From Trifolium pratense (Eukaryota; Streptophyta; Magnoliopsida; Fabales; Fabaceae), in the NCBI RefSeq assembly GCF_020283565.1, contig NC_060065.1:55093489-55157488 (forward strand): 64,000 bases of DNA. The letters are read 5' to 3'. The stretch's first letter is position 1, and each line of letters begins with the position of its first letter. The translations under genes and the position numbers were made by a program. The notes under the pieces were generated by a model that saw nothing but the letters and a program-made list of their open reading frames with translations, searched no databases and was not told the origin of the DNA. Positions 1-10,898 of this stretch are shown here, one piece after another.

Positions 1-41
1 TTATGAGCATAATGATGCTTATCCATTCATGTGTTATTACA
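1..41 (-). repeat. Inverted Copia LTR end (cut by window edge)
   Basis: Read on the minus strand this is the first 41 bases of an LTR, starting with the canonical TG. It matches 634-674 on the plus strand with two mismatches. It joins directly to Copia pol sequence at 42. The rest of this LTR lies left of the window. A second element of the same family inserted in reverse orientation is the simplest explanation. Confidence 0.75.
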
Positions 42-648
42 ATTCATGCACCAGCCCACGCAGATCCATTTTCAACAACTCAAACGCGTCATGAGATATC
101 TCAAACTTACCATTAACTATGGCTTGAAACTCAAGAAACCAGCTCATTTAAAATTACATGCCTTTAGTGATGCAGACTGGGGAGGCAACCTAGATGATCG
201 CACTTCTACCTCAGCGTTCATAATTTATTTTGGAGGTAATCCAGTGTCCTGGTTATCAAAGAGGCAAAGAACTGTGGCGCGATCATCAACAGAGGCTGAA
301 TATCGCTCCGTAGCAAATGCCGCAGCAGAAGTCATGTGGTTGGCAAATCTTCTCGGTGAATTACATGTCAAAACACCTCCTCCTAATCTATTTTGTGATA
401 ACATTGGAGCCACTTACGTGTGTTCTAATCCAGTTTTTCACTCTCGAATGAAGCACATTGCACTTGACTACCATTATGTACGTCAACTTGTTCAATTGGG
501 TAAACTCCGTGTGTCTCACATTTCCACCAAAGATCAACCTGCAGACATACTCACAAAGCCTTTGTCTCGACCCAGGTTCACCTACTTGAGAGACAAGACT
601 GGTCTCACCGATTGTGATCCCATCTTGAGGGGGCGTAATAACACATGA
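31..648 (+). mobile_element. Ty1/Copia pol fragment: RNase H domain and C-terminus
   Basis: An uninterrupted frame of about 200 codons encodes the end of a Copia polyprotein. It shows the RT/RNase H linker (QFMHQPTQIHFQQLKRVMRYLK), the RNase H start (AFSDADWGG), the SSTEAEY motif, then CDNIGA, HSRMKHI and the terminal KDQPADILTKPLSRPRF. RNase H removes template RNA during reverse transcription. The domain has no stops or frameshifts, so the copy is fairly young, but gag, protease, integrase and most of RT are absent at the left junction. The nominal GTG start lies inside the inverted LTR and is not a real initiation codon. A polypurine tract near 623-633 leads into the LTR. Confidence 0.9.
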
Positions 649-960
649 ATGGATAAACATCATTATGCTCATAAGTTCATAAACACCTCTATGCTACAGC
701 TGTCATTCTTATCACTATATATCAGCAACAACACAACAACTCATTACACCTTGTTACTTAATTAGAAGGATTTATATTTATATTAGAATATTTGCTATTC
801 ATCAGATTGATCACAATTGTAACATATTAGGAATATTTTTACTATTCTCTTGCAATCACACTAAATGGTGATTGTCTGCTTGTATGTATATAAAGAACAA
901 TTGTACAATTACTCAAATCAATACAATCAATTGAATCCTTTTACTAAGTGTCTAAGTTAG
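634..960 (+). repeat. 3' LTR of the Copia element (right end approximate)
   Basis: The LTR begins directly after the polypurine tract. Its first base appears mutated, because the inverted copy at 1-41 preserves TG where this copy has CG. A TATA-like stretch near 882-895 (tgtatgtatataaag) may be the LTR promoter. The right boundary is not sharp: I could not pair a terminal CA with a target-site duplication, so 960 is an estimate. Confidence 0.6.
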
Positions 961-2084
961 GCATCACCTGAATGGTCAAGTTGACCTAGCTAGTCACAAT
1001 CTTGATGAGGTGAAGGGTGGAGCTAAACTAGGCATGATTTGAATGAGTCGCCTAATTTACATATTCACTCATACTCGATGTGAAACTTAACCCCACACAC
1101 ACTTAAGCTTGAAATCTGACACTAAGATTGAGCGCCAAATCAAACAAGCTAAGGAGAAGTTGCATATATAGCACAAATAAATGAGGGATAGACTCCAAAT
1201 TATCCAAACATAGCTCACTGGAAGCATCAATATGTGTAGCCAATAAGATATAATTGTTCTTCTATAGAAAGTTTTCACTTATACTGTACTAACAAGCAGA
1301 AGCAAAGGTCTTCAATTTTTTTCTTTCAGCACAAATATCGCTCCATCAAATAGTGACAATGTACCCAAAAAAAGAACAGATCGAATCAAATATATGTAGA
1401 CCTCACATATAAATCCCATATATGGCCACACCTGCTCCAACTATCAACTAAAAAAGCTAAAACAACATAAGACAATAGACCATATAACTTAGAAAACACT
1501 TCATCTTCCCCAAAAAAAAAAAAATAACAAGCCATTTACAAAAAAAAAAAATAACTCTATACCTACACCCAATCCGCCCAATTCCCAAAAGATGATACAT
1601 AGACATTTTTTTGAATATTCAAAATAGAAGGAAAATTTGAGATCAATACATTGCTCAACTAAGAGAGACATATGGTCAAACATCTTGCCATAAAAGAATG
1701 GAATCCGCATACATGAATCCAAATCCTCACATGCAATCGGCTCGCTACTCAGTCAGAACCACCATCTAAAACCCCGTATACACCCAAATACACCCAAAAG
1801 ACATGGATGGCTATATATGTAGGGACGGACCTGGAGGGGGGCAAGCAGTGGCCAAGGCCCCCCCTCCCCCTCATCTACATACATACATATACATAATATA
1901 TCATATTATATTATATACCATTAGTATATTATAATTTGCAAATATATCTATTATTTATCATTTACATTATATAAATAAGAATTTAATTGATATGTATTTA
2001 CGGTGTAAAAATATTTATATTGTCGAACAATTATAAGTGTTGAATTATTAAAAACATAGTCTTTTAATAAACAAAAAATTAGTT
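961..2084. other. Intergenic, no gene seen
   Basis: AT-rich DNA with scattered stops in all frames. A short imperfect duplication of 'taggcat...tgaatg' lies near 960-1055. A GC-rich 'gggacggacctgg' block at 1827-1880 resembles ends of degraded transposons seen in plants, but I could not delimit an element. Confidence 0.6.
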
Positions 2085-2250
2085 GTTTCGAGTGGCAAGA
2101 GTTTTGGTTCTCTTAAGTAAGTGGTCAAAAGTTTCATATTTGACTCTTGCGTATGAACAAAATTCGATTGAGGGGAAGAACTTATTTTTTGTGCCCCACA
2201 TATTTCCCCGAGGAGATTAGTCATCGGTCACCATTAAACAAGAAATTCGT
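2085..2250 (+). repeat. SINE-like dispersed repeat, family B
   Basis: It begins 'agtggcaagagttttggttctc' and carries a later 'gtatgaacaaaattcgattg' block. The same pattern recurs at 10490-10640 and 40798-40920. The spacing of an A-box-like start and a later B-box-like TTCRA motif suggests a tRNA-derived SINE. No clear A-tail or target duplication was found. Confidence 0.45.
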
Positions 2251-2919
2251 AAATATAATACGATAAAATTAAAAAAATAATTGCATGGACATGTGTAATA
2301 GAAAAATCTACATTCATTTTTATTATTATTTTATATGGACCGAATAGCAGGCTCATGAGTTCATCGCCACCAATTTTCATGTCAAAGTTGACTTGAATCA
2401 ACTAATATATAGTCTAAAAAAACTAATATATAGTCTAGCTTCATCTCCAGTTTGCCAATAAATTTAGTTTCATCAAACCTCAAAGTTATTAACTCCTAAC
2501 CCGCCATATCTTTGATTTTTTTTTTTTAACCGCGAATATATTATCAAGATAGAATTAGATAAAAATACAAGTGGTAGTTTACCCAATTTTTGAGAGAAGC
2601 TGCATGTGACCATTTTTTTTGAGTCGCAAATATAGTATTATATATACGAAATAAAATAAGATAGATTTCAAATACAAATGGGTACCAGAAGTACACATAA
2701 TCAGATACCCATCAAATGAATGAAATGCAAAAATAAAATTAACAGATAGACAGGAAAAAACCGCCACACTAAAACTCCACCAGCAAAAGCGAACCAATTG
2801 CATAACGACGTCAAAATAAAAGAGCATCCCAACACCTCAATCACAAGAAGATCCGACTCCCATCAGCATATGTGACCACTTAATCTAAGCAATTTGGCCA
2901 ACAAACTAACTAATTAATA
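2251..2919. other. Intergenic, no gene seen
   Basis: AT-rich sequence without a supportable coding frame, RNA gene or bounded repeat. Confidence 0.6.
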
Positions 2920-3205
2920 CTCCCTCAGGTCCTTTTTATAAGAAACACTTTGAAAATTTTATTTGGTCATTTTTATAAGAAACACTCTTTAAATTTATTC
3001 TTTCTTAATTAAATGCACAATTCCATTTGTACCCTTATTAAATGAAATCAAATACTTCATTCCAATGCACTAGCATTAATTAGAGAGATATATTTCCCAT
3101 GTTAGTCCAAGGTTACTTTTGGAATACAATATAAAACTCTAGAATTATTAACGAGAAAATTAGTTTCCTTAGTTCGTGTGTTTTTTTCAAAGTGTTTCTT
3201 ATTAA
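2920..3205. mobile_element. Stowaway-like MITE, decayed right end
   Basis: The left end 'ctccctcaggtcc' follows a TA dinucleotide and runs into 'ttttataagaaacactttga'. The complement of that core reappears at 3185-3203. The left arm is itself repeated once (2933-2955 and 2969-2992). No intact right-hand target TA is visible, so the end is approximate. Confidence 0.65.
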
Positions 3206-5040
3206 TAAACTTTTCAGCATACATATAATATTTTTTTTTTTGGTACATACATACATATAGTATTATATTACATATAAGATCGATGTGGAGGAATATATAT
3301 GTGGTTTAATTTGTGTAATTAATTAAAATGTATAAATATGCAATGGAATAAACAGTAGTGTATACATGTTATATTTTTTCTTAATCAAATCACTATCCCA
3401 AAGTTGTTTTTTAATTTGATTTTGTTGTCACCTTCTTATTAATTGCTTTACTTAAAGAAGAGAGGAAGAAAACTATAAGTAAGAAAGATGCTTAGTAAGA
3501 AAGGGAGAGTGGAGTTTCTAGACATGATTAGGCGTTTCCAATTTGCATTTTGGGAGAGTCCACATACTTTGAAGTTGAAGTTCATTGAGCATATATTCGG
3601 TAATATTGTAATGAGGCCCGCAATAGAGACTCCCGTAAAATAAGATTTTTTTTTTTTTGACATTCCCGTAAAATAAGATGATTGATGACAATTTTTTTAT
3701 TACTGTTGTTAATTAATATGGGTGATTATATTATATCTATTTATTTATGTGTCAAAAATATATATATTTATTTATGCTAATAATTTATTTATTTTTATCT
3801 AACCAACTATCACCTTACCAAAAAAAAAAATCTAACTAACCATCCAATTTTATCGGAGAAAATAGACTCATACAAATTTGAAATTTGGCCAAGAGACAAA
3901 AATTGTACAATATTGTGTTCTAGTAATGTATCGATATTGAGCATTGTCCAAATAATTTGACTTTTTATTATTATCATGATTAATTTGACTTTTTTTATTA
4001 TCATGATATTGATACGAAGTTTTCACTGCCGACCCTATTAGCTATGAGTAATCTCTGTCTGTGAATCTGTGGGACACACAAAATGAGTTCTCTCATTCCA
4101 ACTAAATTTTCTTCTTACAAATGAGCAAGGAATCGAACTCATGACCATATAATTAATGGGACTACGACCCTTGCCATGTGAACTAATTCATTGTTGGTCC
4201 AAATAATTTGACCCTGAAACAAATTAGTCACTTGAATTGAAGTAGAAGTGATTGACATTAATTTGACATTTAATGGGTAATATGTGCCGGAACGAATGGA
4301 ATGAAATTTTCCAATCTGGATCAACCAGTTTCAAATTCAAAGAGAAACGTTGTCTTTACTACAAGTGGTGTGTTGATCCTATAAAATGTTTTTCTCGTTG
4401 AGTAGTTTATTCATTTAATATACCCCTTGTTAATGTATGTTGAATATTTTTTCTTCTTTCATTTACTTTAATTTTTCTCCTCATTTTACCTACGATTTCT
4501 TTGTACGCTAATTTAGAAAGGCCCTAATTGGTTGTACTGATTTAGCTTTTTGTATAAGTTTTTTTTTTTTTTTTTTTGACAAAACCTTGTTGTATAAGTT
4601 TTAGTGTCCGATAAATTTCTAGTTTTTATCTTGTATTGTATTGTTCTTTTCGGCCGCTTCTTGTTGGCGTCTGTTATTCATTATTTCTTTTTACATATGT
4701 TTTTTAAAATTAAAGAATAAAAAATGAATGAGTTGTTCTAATACTATATATATTTTAATATATTATATAATATGGTGAAATCCACTTAATTAAACTATAG
4801 ATTGCACTATTAAAGATGGTCTAAATGTCTTATAATAGCGTCATTTTGCAATGATACGACACCGTTCATTGCATGGGAGCCACTATCCCTTTTTTATGAA
4901 TTTTCTTAAGGCAACCGCGTAATAAAAAGATGCTTATAGGTTAAGATACTTCCTCCACTTAAAACCCTAAAAATATAATAAAACAAAAAGAATAATAAGA
5001 ATAACCACAAAGAAAAAACTAGATAAAGCCTCTTCTTGCT
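3206..5040. other. Intergenic, upstream region of the DOF gene
   Basis: AT-rich, with several homopolymer T runs (for example 4561-4577). No coding frame looks real. The block 4120-4200 has a degraded retroelement look ('caaggaatcgaactcatgacc') but cannot be delimited. The last few hundred bases must hold the DOF promoter. Confidence 0.55.
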
Positions 5041-5187
5041 TTCCTCCTTCCTCCATCTTCACTTTAATGCTTTATTACTTTCTTAGCTCTGCTATTCCAC
5101 TATAGTGTGATTCTCCACCATCTCCCTAAAGAGCCATCAAACTTTATTAAAGAGAAAAAAAATAAAAACGCAAAAGGATTGAACACC

Positions 5188-6266
5188 ATGGTTTTCTCTT
5201 CTATTCCATCTTATTTAGATCCTCTCAATTGGCAGCAAGTAAGTTTTTTTCCCACAAAAGAGTGAATTTATTTATTCCTATTCCTTGTAATAATAATATC
5301 TTCTTGAATATACTTGCTGATTTTTTTCATCTTTTTTCCCTTTTGTATACCTTGTTATATATCTATATATGATATATGATATGATAATGATTTTCACTAT
5401 ATATATTTTTTTAGCAACCAAATCAACATCAGTTGCTTCCACCACTATCCTCACAGCCACATGGTGCTGGCTCAATAATCAGGCATGGTTCGTTACCGGA
5501 TCAAGCTCAAGTTCAAGCTCAGGAAGTTCAAACAGGACAGGCTCAGGCTCAGGCTCAGCAAGGTAAGTTACCACCACCGTCAGAAACAGCTTTAAAGTGT
5601 CCTCGTTGTGAATCAACCAACACAAAATTTTGTTACTACAACAACTATAACTTGTCTCAACCAAGACACTTTTGCAAGACGTGTAGGCGTTATTGGACGA
5701 GAGGGGGTGCGTTAAGAAATGTTCCTGTTGGTGGAGGGTGTCGTAGAAGCAAAAAGACCAAAAAGAGTACTAGTACTACTACTACACCCTCCAAATCAAA
5801 TGATAAAGAATATTCAACAAGTGCAATCCATTCAACTACTTCAAACCCTCATGGTGATCAATTTTTACATCCAACTAGCAGAAATTACTTGAACATGTCA
5901 TCACTTCAGAATCTGAACCGGTTCGGTGTTGGAAACATGTTTCAAATGGGAGATTATAGCTCAAATACCGGTGGAGGAGAAGGCGGAGTTGTAGATCAGT
6001 GGCGATTTCAACAATTTCCTTTCATGAATAATGGTTTTGAGTCAAGTTCAAATGTTTCTTTCCCATTTCAAAGTGAAATTATTGAACCACAAACTTCGTC
6101 TAGGGTTACTACTCAGATACCTACATCGATTAAATCGGAATATAACGGAGGTTTGAATTTGCTAAGATCTCCTCTTAGCTTCTCACAAAATAACAACCAT
6201 TACAACAATTCATCATGGACTGATATTTCTGGTCTCGCAACTTCTTCCACTAGTCGTCTCATGTAA
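5188..6266 (+). CDS. DOF zinc-finger transcription factor
   Basis: Two exons, 5188-5238 and 5415-6266, give 300 aa with a phase-0 intron. Exon 1 encodes [17 protein letters not shown], the conserved N-terminus of the DOF5.1/DOF3.6-type clade, which fixes the start. The single C2C2 DOF finger spans about residues 77-130, with cysteines at 79, 82, 104 and 107, then the basic RRSKKTKKS tail. DOF proteins are nuclear and bind AAAG cores. A Gln/Ala-rich tract (about 46-66) precedes the finger and a Ser/Asn-rich tail follows, as usual. The first exon is 17 codons, so the protein is easily mis-called from its second exon alone. A CACTA-type MITE starts 9 bases after the stop and probably lies in the 3' UTR. 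The exact DOF member is not assigned. Confidence 0.95.
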
Positions 6267-6275
6267 TCATTTGTG

Positions 6276-6445
6276 CACTGCTAGAAAAAGTTGAATTATC
6301 GACGAGAATTAGAGATTGGAATTTTTTTTTAAATTGATCTCTAATTTTGACATCTCTAATTAATACTTAGAGAAAAAAATTAGAGAAGGTTATGTTTTTT
6401 TCTCTCTCTAATTATCCGTTGCTAATTCAACTTTTTTTAATAGTG
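6276..6445. mobile_element. CACTA-type MITE in the DOF 3' flank
   Basis: The left end CACTGCTAGAAAAAGTTGAA and the complement of the right end CACTATTAAAAAAAGTTGAA are inverted repeats, with TG on both outer flanks. The 170-bp interior is non-coding, with several 'tctctaat' inverted motifs, so a transcript would fold. The position suggests it is transcribed with the DOF mRNA. Confidence 0.75.
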
Positions 6446-8494
6446 TGTCTATGGTTAAATCTTCCATTGCCGATCTCTAAATCCTGGGCATCATCTTTGA
6501 CAGATCATATAGAAAATGAATTTGTCCAGCTGAACAACATGATTTGCAAGTTCCATTGTCTTCAAGATGGCGAAAAGTAAGAGAAATTAACACAGGCATG
6601 GTAGGTGAAAATGGTTTTGTTGTTGTATATTTTCATTGTCATTGATTAATTGTTTTATGTTTATGCATGGAGTGTGTTTCTTGTGTACTACTATTCGAAC
6701 TTAATTTCTTTAATTTGTAAAACAATGTGTGCTTGTAGTAATCATCAACTATATTATGTGATTGCATTCCCAAGTTATGATATTATTATTATTTGGGTAC
6801 AAAATTTTCTCTCATGTTTATTTACATGTTAGTTAGTGTATTTTTCAACATGACATATATACCCTTGGACCCCATCGACCAGGTTTCAGTGCAGTCATGC
6901 AGTCAGTAGGATTGAGGTCGTCCAAATTTTAATCTCAAGTTTTTATATATATTAAGCAAATAATAATTTTTTTAAAAAAATTTGTCCGATCTCAATTAGA
7001 CGATTCTGAGGTGTTGACTGCACCAGACTGCATACTGCTGCGGCGGCACTATCACTTAATCCAAATTTTACTTGGGCCTTGGAAGTATATAGCTCACGCT
7101 AGCTAGTGCAGCGGTTTTCTTTGCCCACGTACGGCAATCAGCCAGTAAGATTTTCTGGAAATGATTGTCAGAAATTATTTTCAAGATTGGTAAGTCACTG
7201 TTTTTTTCTTCTTCAATTGTTTTCTATTCTTTTTTTTGTTCCATAAATATTGGTAGCTTTGTGTACTAGAATTCTTAATTTCGTCAAAGAGAAATTCTTG
7301 GAAACTTGAGTGTGTAACAGTGATTTTAATGTCCATAACATAGATAACTCTTTTACTTGTCCTCAAAATAAAATAGCAGCATGGTCATGATTCCAAGAAA
7401 GCTAAAATCATTGTACTTTTAGCAGATTTTTTTGTTGCCAAGTTATCCTGAAAATTTTACTCAGTTAATATTTTTCACCTAGATCTGTACGTATATACAC
7501 AGCTAGCTGAGGAACTAGGGATGAGTGTTACTGCGAGGGAAGAAATGATTACTTACTATTAGATTTCGCCACATTCAAGCGTTCATGATAGACGTAGTCT
7601 TTGGATTGAGATCGGAAGGTCTATAATTCAATATAAATTTAAATTTCTTTTGTTGATACAAATATAAATTTAAATTTCTAATCTTGACCCAACAATTATG
7701 ATTGTCCTAAATGTGTGAATGCGGCGAAAATACGACTGCATGCATGGTAATGCAACGATGTTCTCGCTGGATATGGATTTATGCGGTCATTGCATTTTGA
7801 TCGTCCGATCTTGATCGATCGGTCTAAAGTTTAATAGGTTTTTTTTTACAATAATAAGTTTAATAGTTAAGATGCAAGAAACTTAAATATATACTCCTTT
7901 CGGTTATAAATATAAGACCTAAATGAGTTAATAAAAATTAATGTATTATTTAGTTTAAATTAATGTATTATTTAATAATACGACCGAAATTGTCCTGTTC
8001 AATTTCTTATTTTTTTTTAATCACAGATGAAATTAATTGGAAATTAATGAGATGGTTTCGAATCTTAGAAGAGGTCAGATTTCCACGGATCAAAATTCAA
8101 AACCATGCAATTATATATGAATTGGGTGAGTATTAATATATTCATTGTACTAGAAGACTAGAACTTGTTCTACAAGATACAAACATTGAGAATGAATACT
8201 ACTAGTACTACAAATAGAAGCTAGCAACATTATTTAGGGTCCATCTATGATCTATAGACTTTTTTTGAAATCGATATTAAATTCACTCTGTAATAATGAG
8301 ATGAACGGGTATAAAATTAAATCATGTTAGGCCCTTATATTATGATGCGATATATTATTAAAAAAGTAGCTGGTCAAAATATGTATAACCTTTTTCTTAA
8401 AGTAATTTGTCATTAATCATCGATTTCATTCCTCTCTATACAACTCAATAACTAACTAACTACACAAATTAAACTTTATTTATTCTAATTAATA
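6446..8494. other. Intergenic, no gene seen
   Basis: AT-rich. A weak foldback lies at 6886-7045: 'gcagtcatgcagtcag' pairs imperfectly with the complement of 'gactgcaccagactgc', and similar sequence recurs near 31137-31290, suggesting an old MITE family. A truncated MITE-like end ('tactcctttcggttataaatataag') sits near 7892. Confidence 0.5.
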
Positions 8495-8753
8495 CTCCCT
8501 CCGTCCCAAAAAGAATGACCCATTTTGAATATATGCACTATTCATATATATTGTTTTGACCATATTTTTCTACTAATAAATAAAAATAAATATTAACATA
8601 TAAGATGTTGTTAGATTCGTCTCGATGAGTATTTTCAAAATATCAATTTTTTATAATTTTTACCATTATACAATTAAAGATATTAGTCGCCAAAGTTATG
8701 CATTGGCATGCGTATTTCGGTCAACTGGGTCATTCTTTTTGGGACGGAGGGAG
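8495..8753. mobile_element. Stowaway MITE with TA target duplication
   Basis: Terminal inverted repeats of about 30 bp begin CTCCCTCCGTCCCAAAAAGA at both ends. TA flanks both sides (8493-8494 and 8754-8755). The element is 259 bp and non-coding. This is the textbook Stowaway/Tc1-mariner structure, and the well-conserved ends imply recent movement. Confidence 0.93.
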
Positions 8754-9249
8754 TAATTGATAAAAGAGACTATACTCCTATTATATTATCTGATGAAGAA
8801 AGAAAAAGCATATACGGAGATGATAACTTTTGTAAGAACCAATGTTGGCTTTAAAGAACGAATAAAGCAATTTAGCAACAAGAGCAGCAGAGACCGATTT
8901 TCAGACAAAAGCTACCTTCATGTCTTTGTGTCGTCATCACGTAGGCCGTAACATGGGCTAATTGCCCTTATTCCAAATTTGTCGGTGTATGAGTGCATAA
9001 AAAACGTTTTTAGGTTATGAAGGAAAATAGTATGAGATATATATGACTTCGCTATATCTTTTGAAGTAAATACATTTTTAGTTTTACTAGTCAGTTTTGT
9101 AAGGTTATTAGTTCAAAATTTTATGGTATTAGAGTTTAGTTTAAGATTTGTTAGGTTATCTGTTATCAAAATTTTTGTTATCGGATCATTCATCATTTAT
9201 TTATATTCACACACTTTGTCTAATAGTGTTTGATATGGGTCAGTATGTT
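8754..9249. other. Intergenic, no gene seen
   Basis: AT-rich sequence with no supportable coding frame. The short open frame that starts inside the MITE's right edge has no recognisable motif. Confidence 0.6.
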
Positions 9250-9402
9250 AAAAGTTCAATTGGACCGTCTAATCTGGTTCGGAGATCAATTTTGGTTCTA
9301 GCCTCATCCCGATAGCAGTAGCGGATGACCGAACCGTGATCATCGATTCCTACCAAGTCCAACGTCAATCACCACTGGACTAACTAACGATTGGTTAAAA
9401 GT
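9250..9402 (-). repeat. SINE-like dispersed repeat, family A
   Basis: Plus-strand text 'tctaatctggttcggagatc...cctcatcccgatagcagtagcgg...caatcaccactgg' matches the complement of the full copy at 55086-55240. See that entry for the polymerase III boxes. Shorter, more decayed pieces of the family lie at about 21500-21590, 22640-22735, 23605-23690 and 35640-35712. Confidence 0.65.
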
Positions 9403-10898
9403 TTTATATTAGATAACATAAATATGTTTATAAGTGGGAGAAACATCATTACAAGCTCATTTTTGTCCAATTAATCACGTTAAAAATATAATTAACTTAA
9501 TTAAGTTGATAATTAATTGAATTCACACCCAATTTTTGGATAATTAAATTACATAATTAATCATAATTTTATAATTTCAAATGTAATATCTAAATTAGTT
9601 ATCCCCATTTTTTGGTGTGTTAACAGTGTAGTTTTCAGGAAAAGAGAATCCTAGAAATTTGAAGTTCGACGGCAAAATAAATAATACGTAACTAAGAAAT
9701 TGTTCCACTAAAAATTAAACTCGAATTCTTTTAAATAATCTATCATTTAGTGAAGCTCGTTAACTAGTTGAACACTGGAAGTCTGGAACCAAATTTTATA
9801 TGCTATGTCAGTGTGATGAGAATAAGATCGTGGTGTGATATCAAAAATTGAGTGTTCATAAAACTTTTTTTAAGAAGTAAAGACTAAAGAGTAGAGAAGT
9901 AGTACACTATGTGTTAAATTTGAAGTTGTTATGGTACGAATTGTGAATCAAAGATGGCACAAAAATTCATGTAAAATATAATATATGATTCTTGAAATGG
10001 AGTGAAGTGAAATGCCACTCTGTAGCTTTGTATTTGCTTTATATATAACTGCTGACCGTCGATTCTTTGGTTAAGAACAATATGGACCCTTGGATTTACT
10101 TTCCGCTGCTTTCTTTACACCCTCATTTGCATCTTCTATTCTTTTTCTTCCTTTTTCTTTTTACGTATGTATGCGTGGGACATAACTTATCCATCACATT
10201 TTATAGATTTGGACCGGTCATCAAAATACTAAGTTATTGAGTCACGTATGGAACTAGTGAATTACTAATTGAGGATATGAATCATTTTGAAATAATGAAT
10301 TTTATATTATGAAAAATAGTTCTTTTTGGTTTTATCTTAAAATATGATTTACTCAGTAGTGATTTGGAGAGAATTTGAAAACCACGACCAAGTTTGACTG
10401 CTTCTCTACATATGGATGATATATTATACATGTTAAAACTAGAACACTCAAGTTAGAGACAATTTTACGAACCGATAATAAATTGGTCCAAGTAGTAGTA
10501 AGAGTTTTGGTCCTCTTAAACATGTAGTCAGAACTCATACGTATGAAAAAAATTCGGTCGGGAGGAGAGAACCTACCTCGTGTATCACACAGGTTCTACG
10601 ACAAAAATTAGTCATCACTAATGAGATTGGAAACTTCGTATCAATATCATCTTAATAAAAATAAAAGAGACAATTTTACGAGAGCAAACAGTCTTATTGA
10701 AATTGAAAATGCATCCATCACCAAGGTATATATGCTTAACTAAATATTGGTGTTTTAAACATATACTCCTAGTATAACTCATCTCCAGAAAATGGTGGTT
10801 TTTAAGTAAAAACTCTGGTAGCCCCTACTTTCTCTATGAGTGGGACGCTAGGTGAGGATGGTGCTCGTTTGTTTTAGGTTCTAGTTTAGTGCTCTATT
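9403..10898. other. Intergenic, no gene seen
   Basis: AT-rich, holding only the family-B repeat listed separately. No coding frame, structural RNA or bounded transposon was found. Confidence 0.55.
10490..10640 (+). repeat. SINE-like dispersed repeat, family B
   Basis: Begins 'gtagtaagagttttggtcct', followed by 'gtcagaactcatacgtatg' and 'aattcggtcgggaggagaga', paralleling 2085-2250 block by block. No target duplication was identified. Confidence 0.45.

Noticed and set aside
225..672. Minus-strand open frames across the Copia fragment
   Set aside because: They are mirror frames of the RNase H coding sequence with no motifs of their own.
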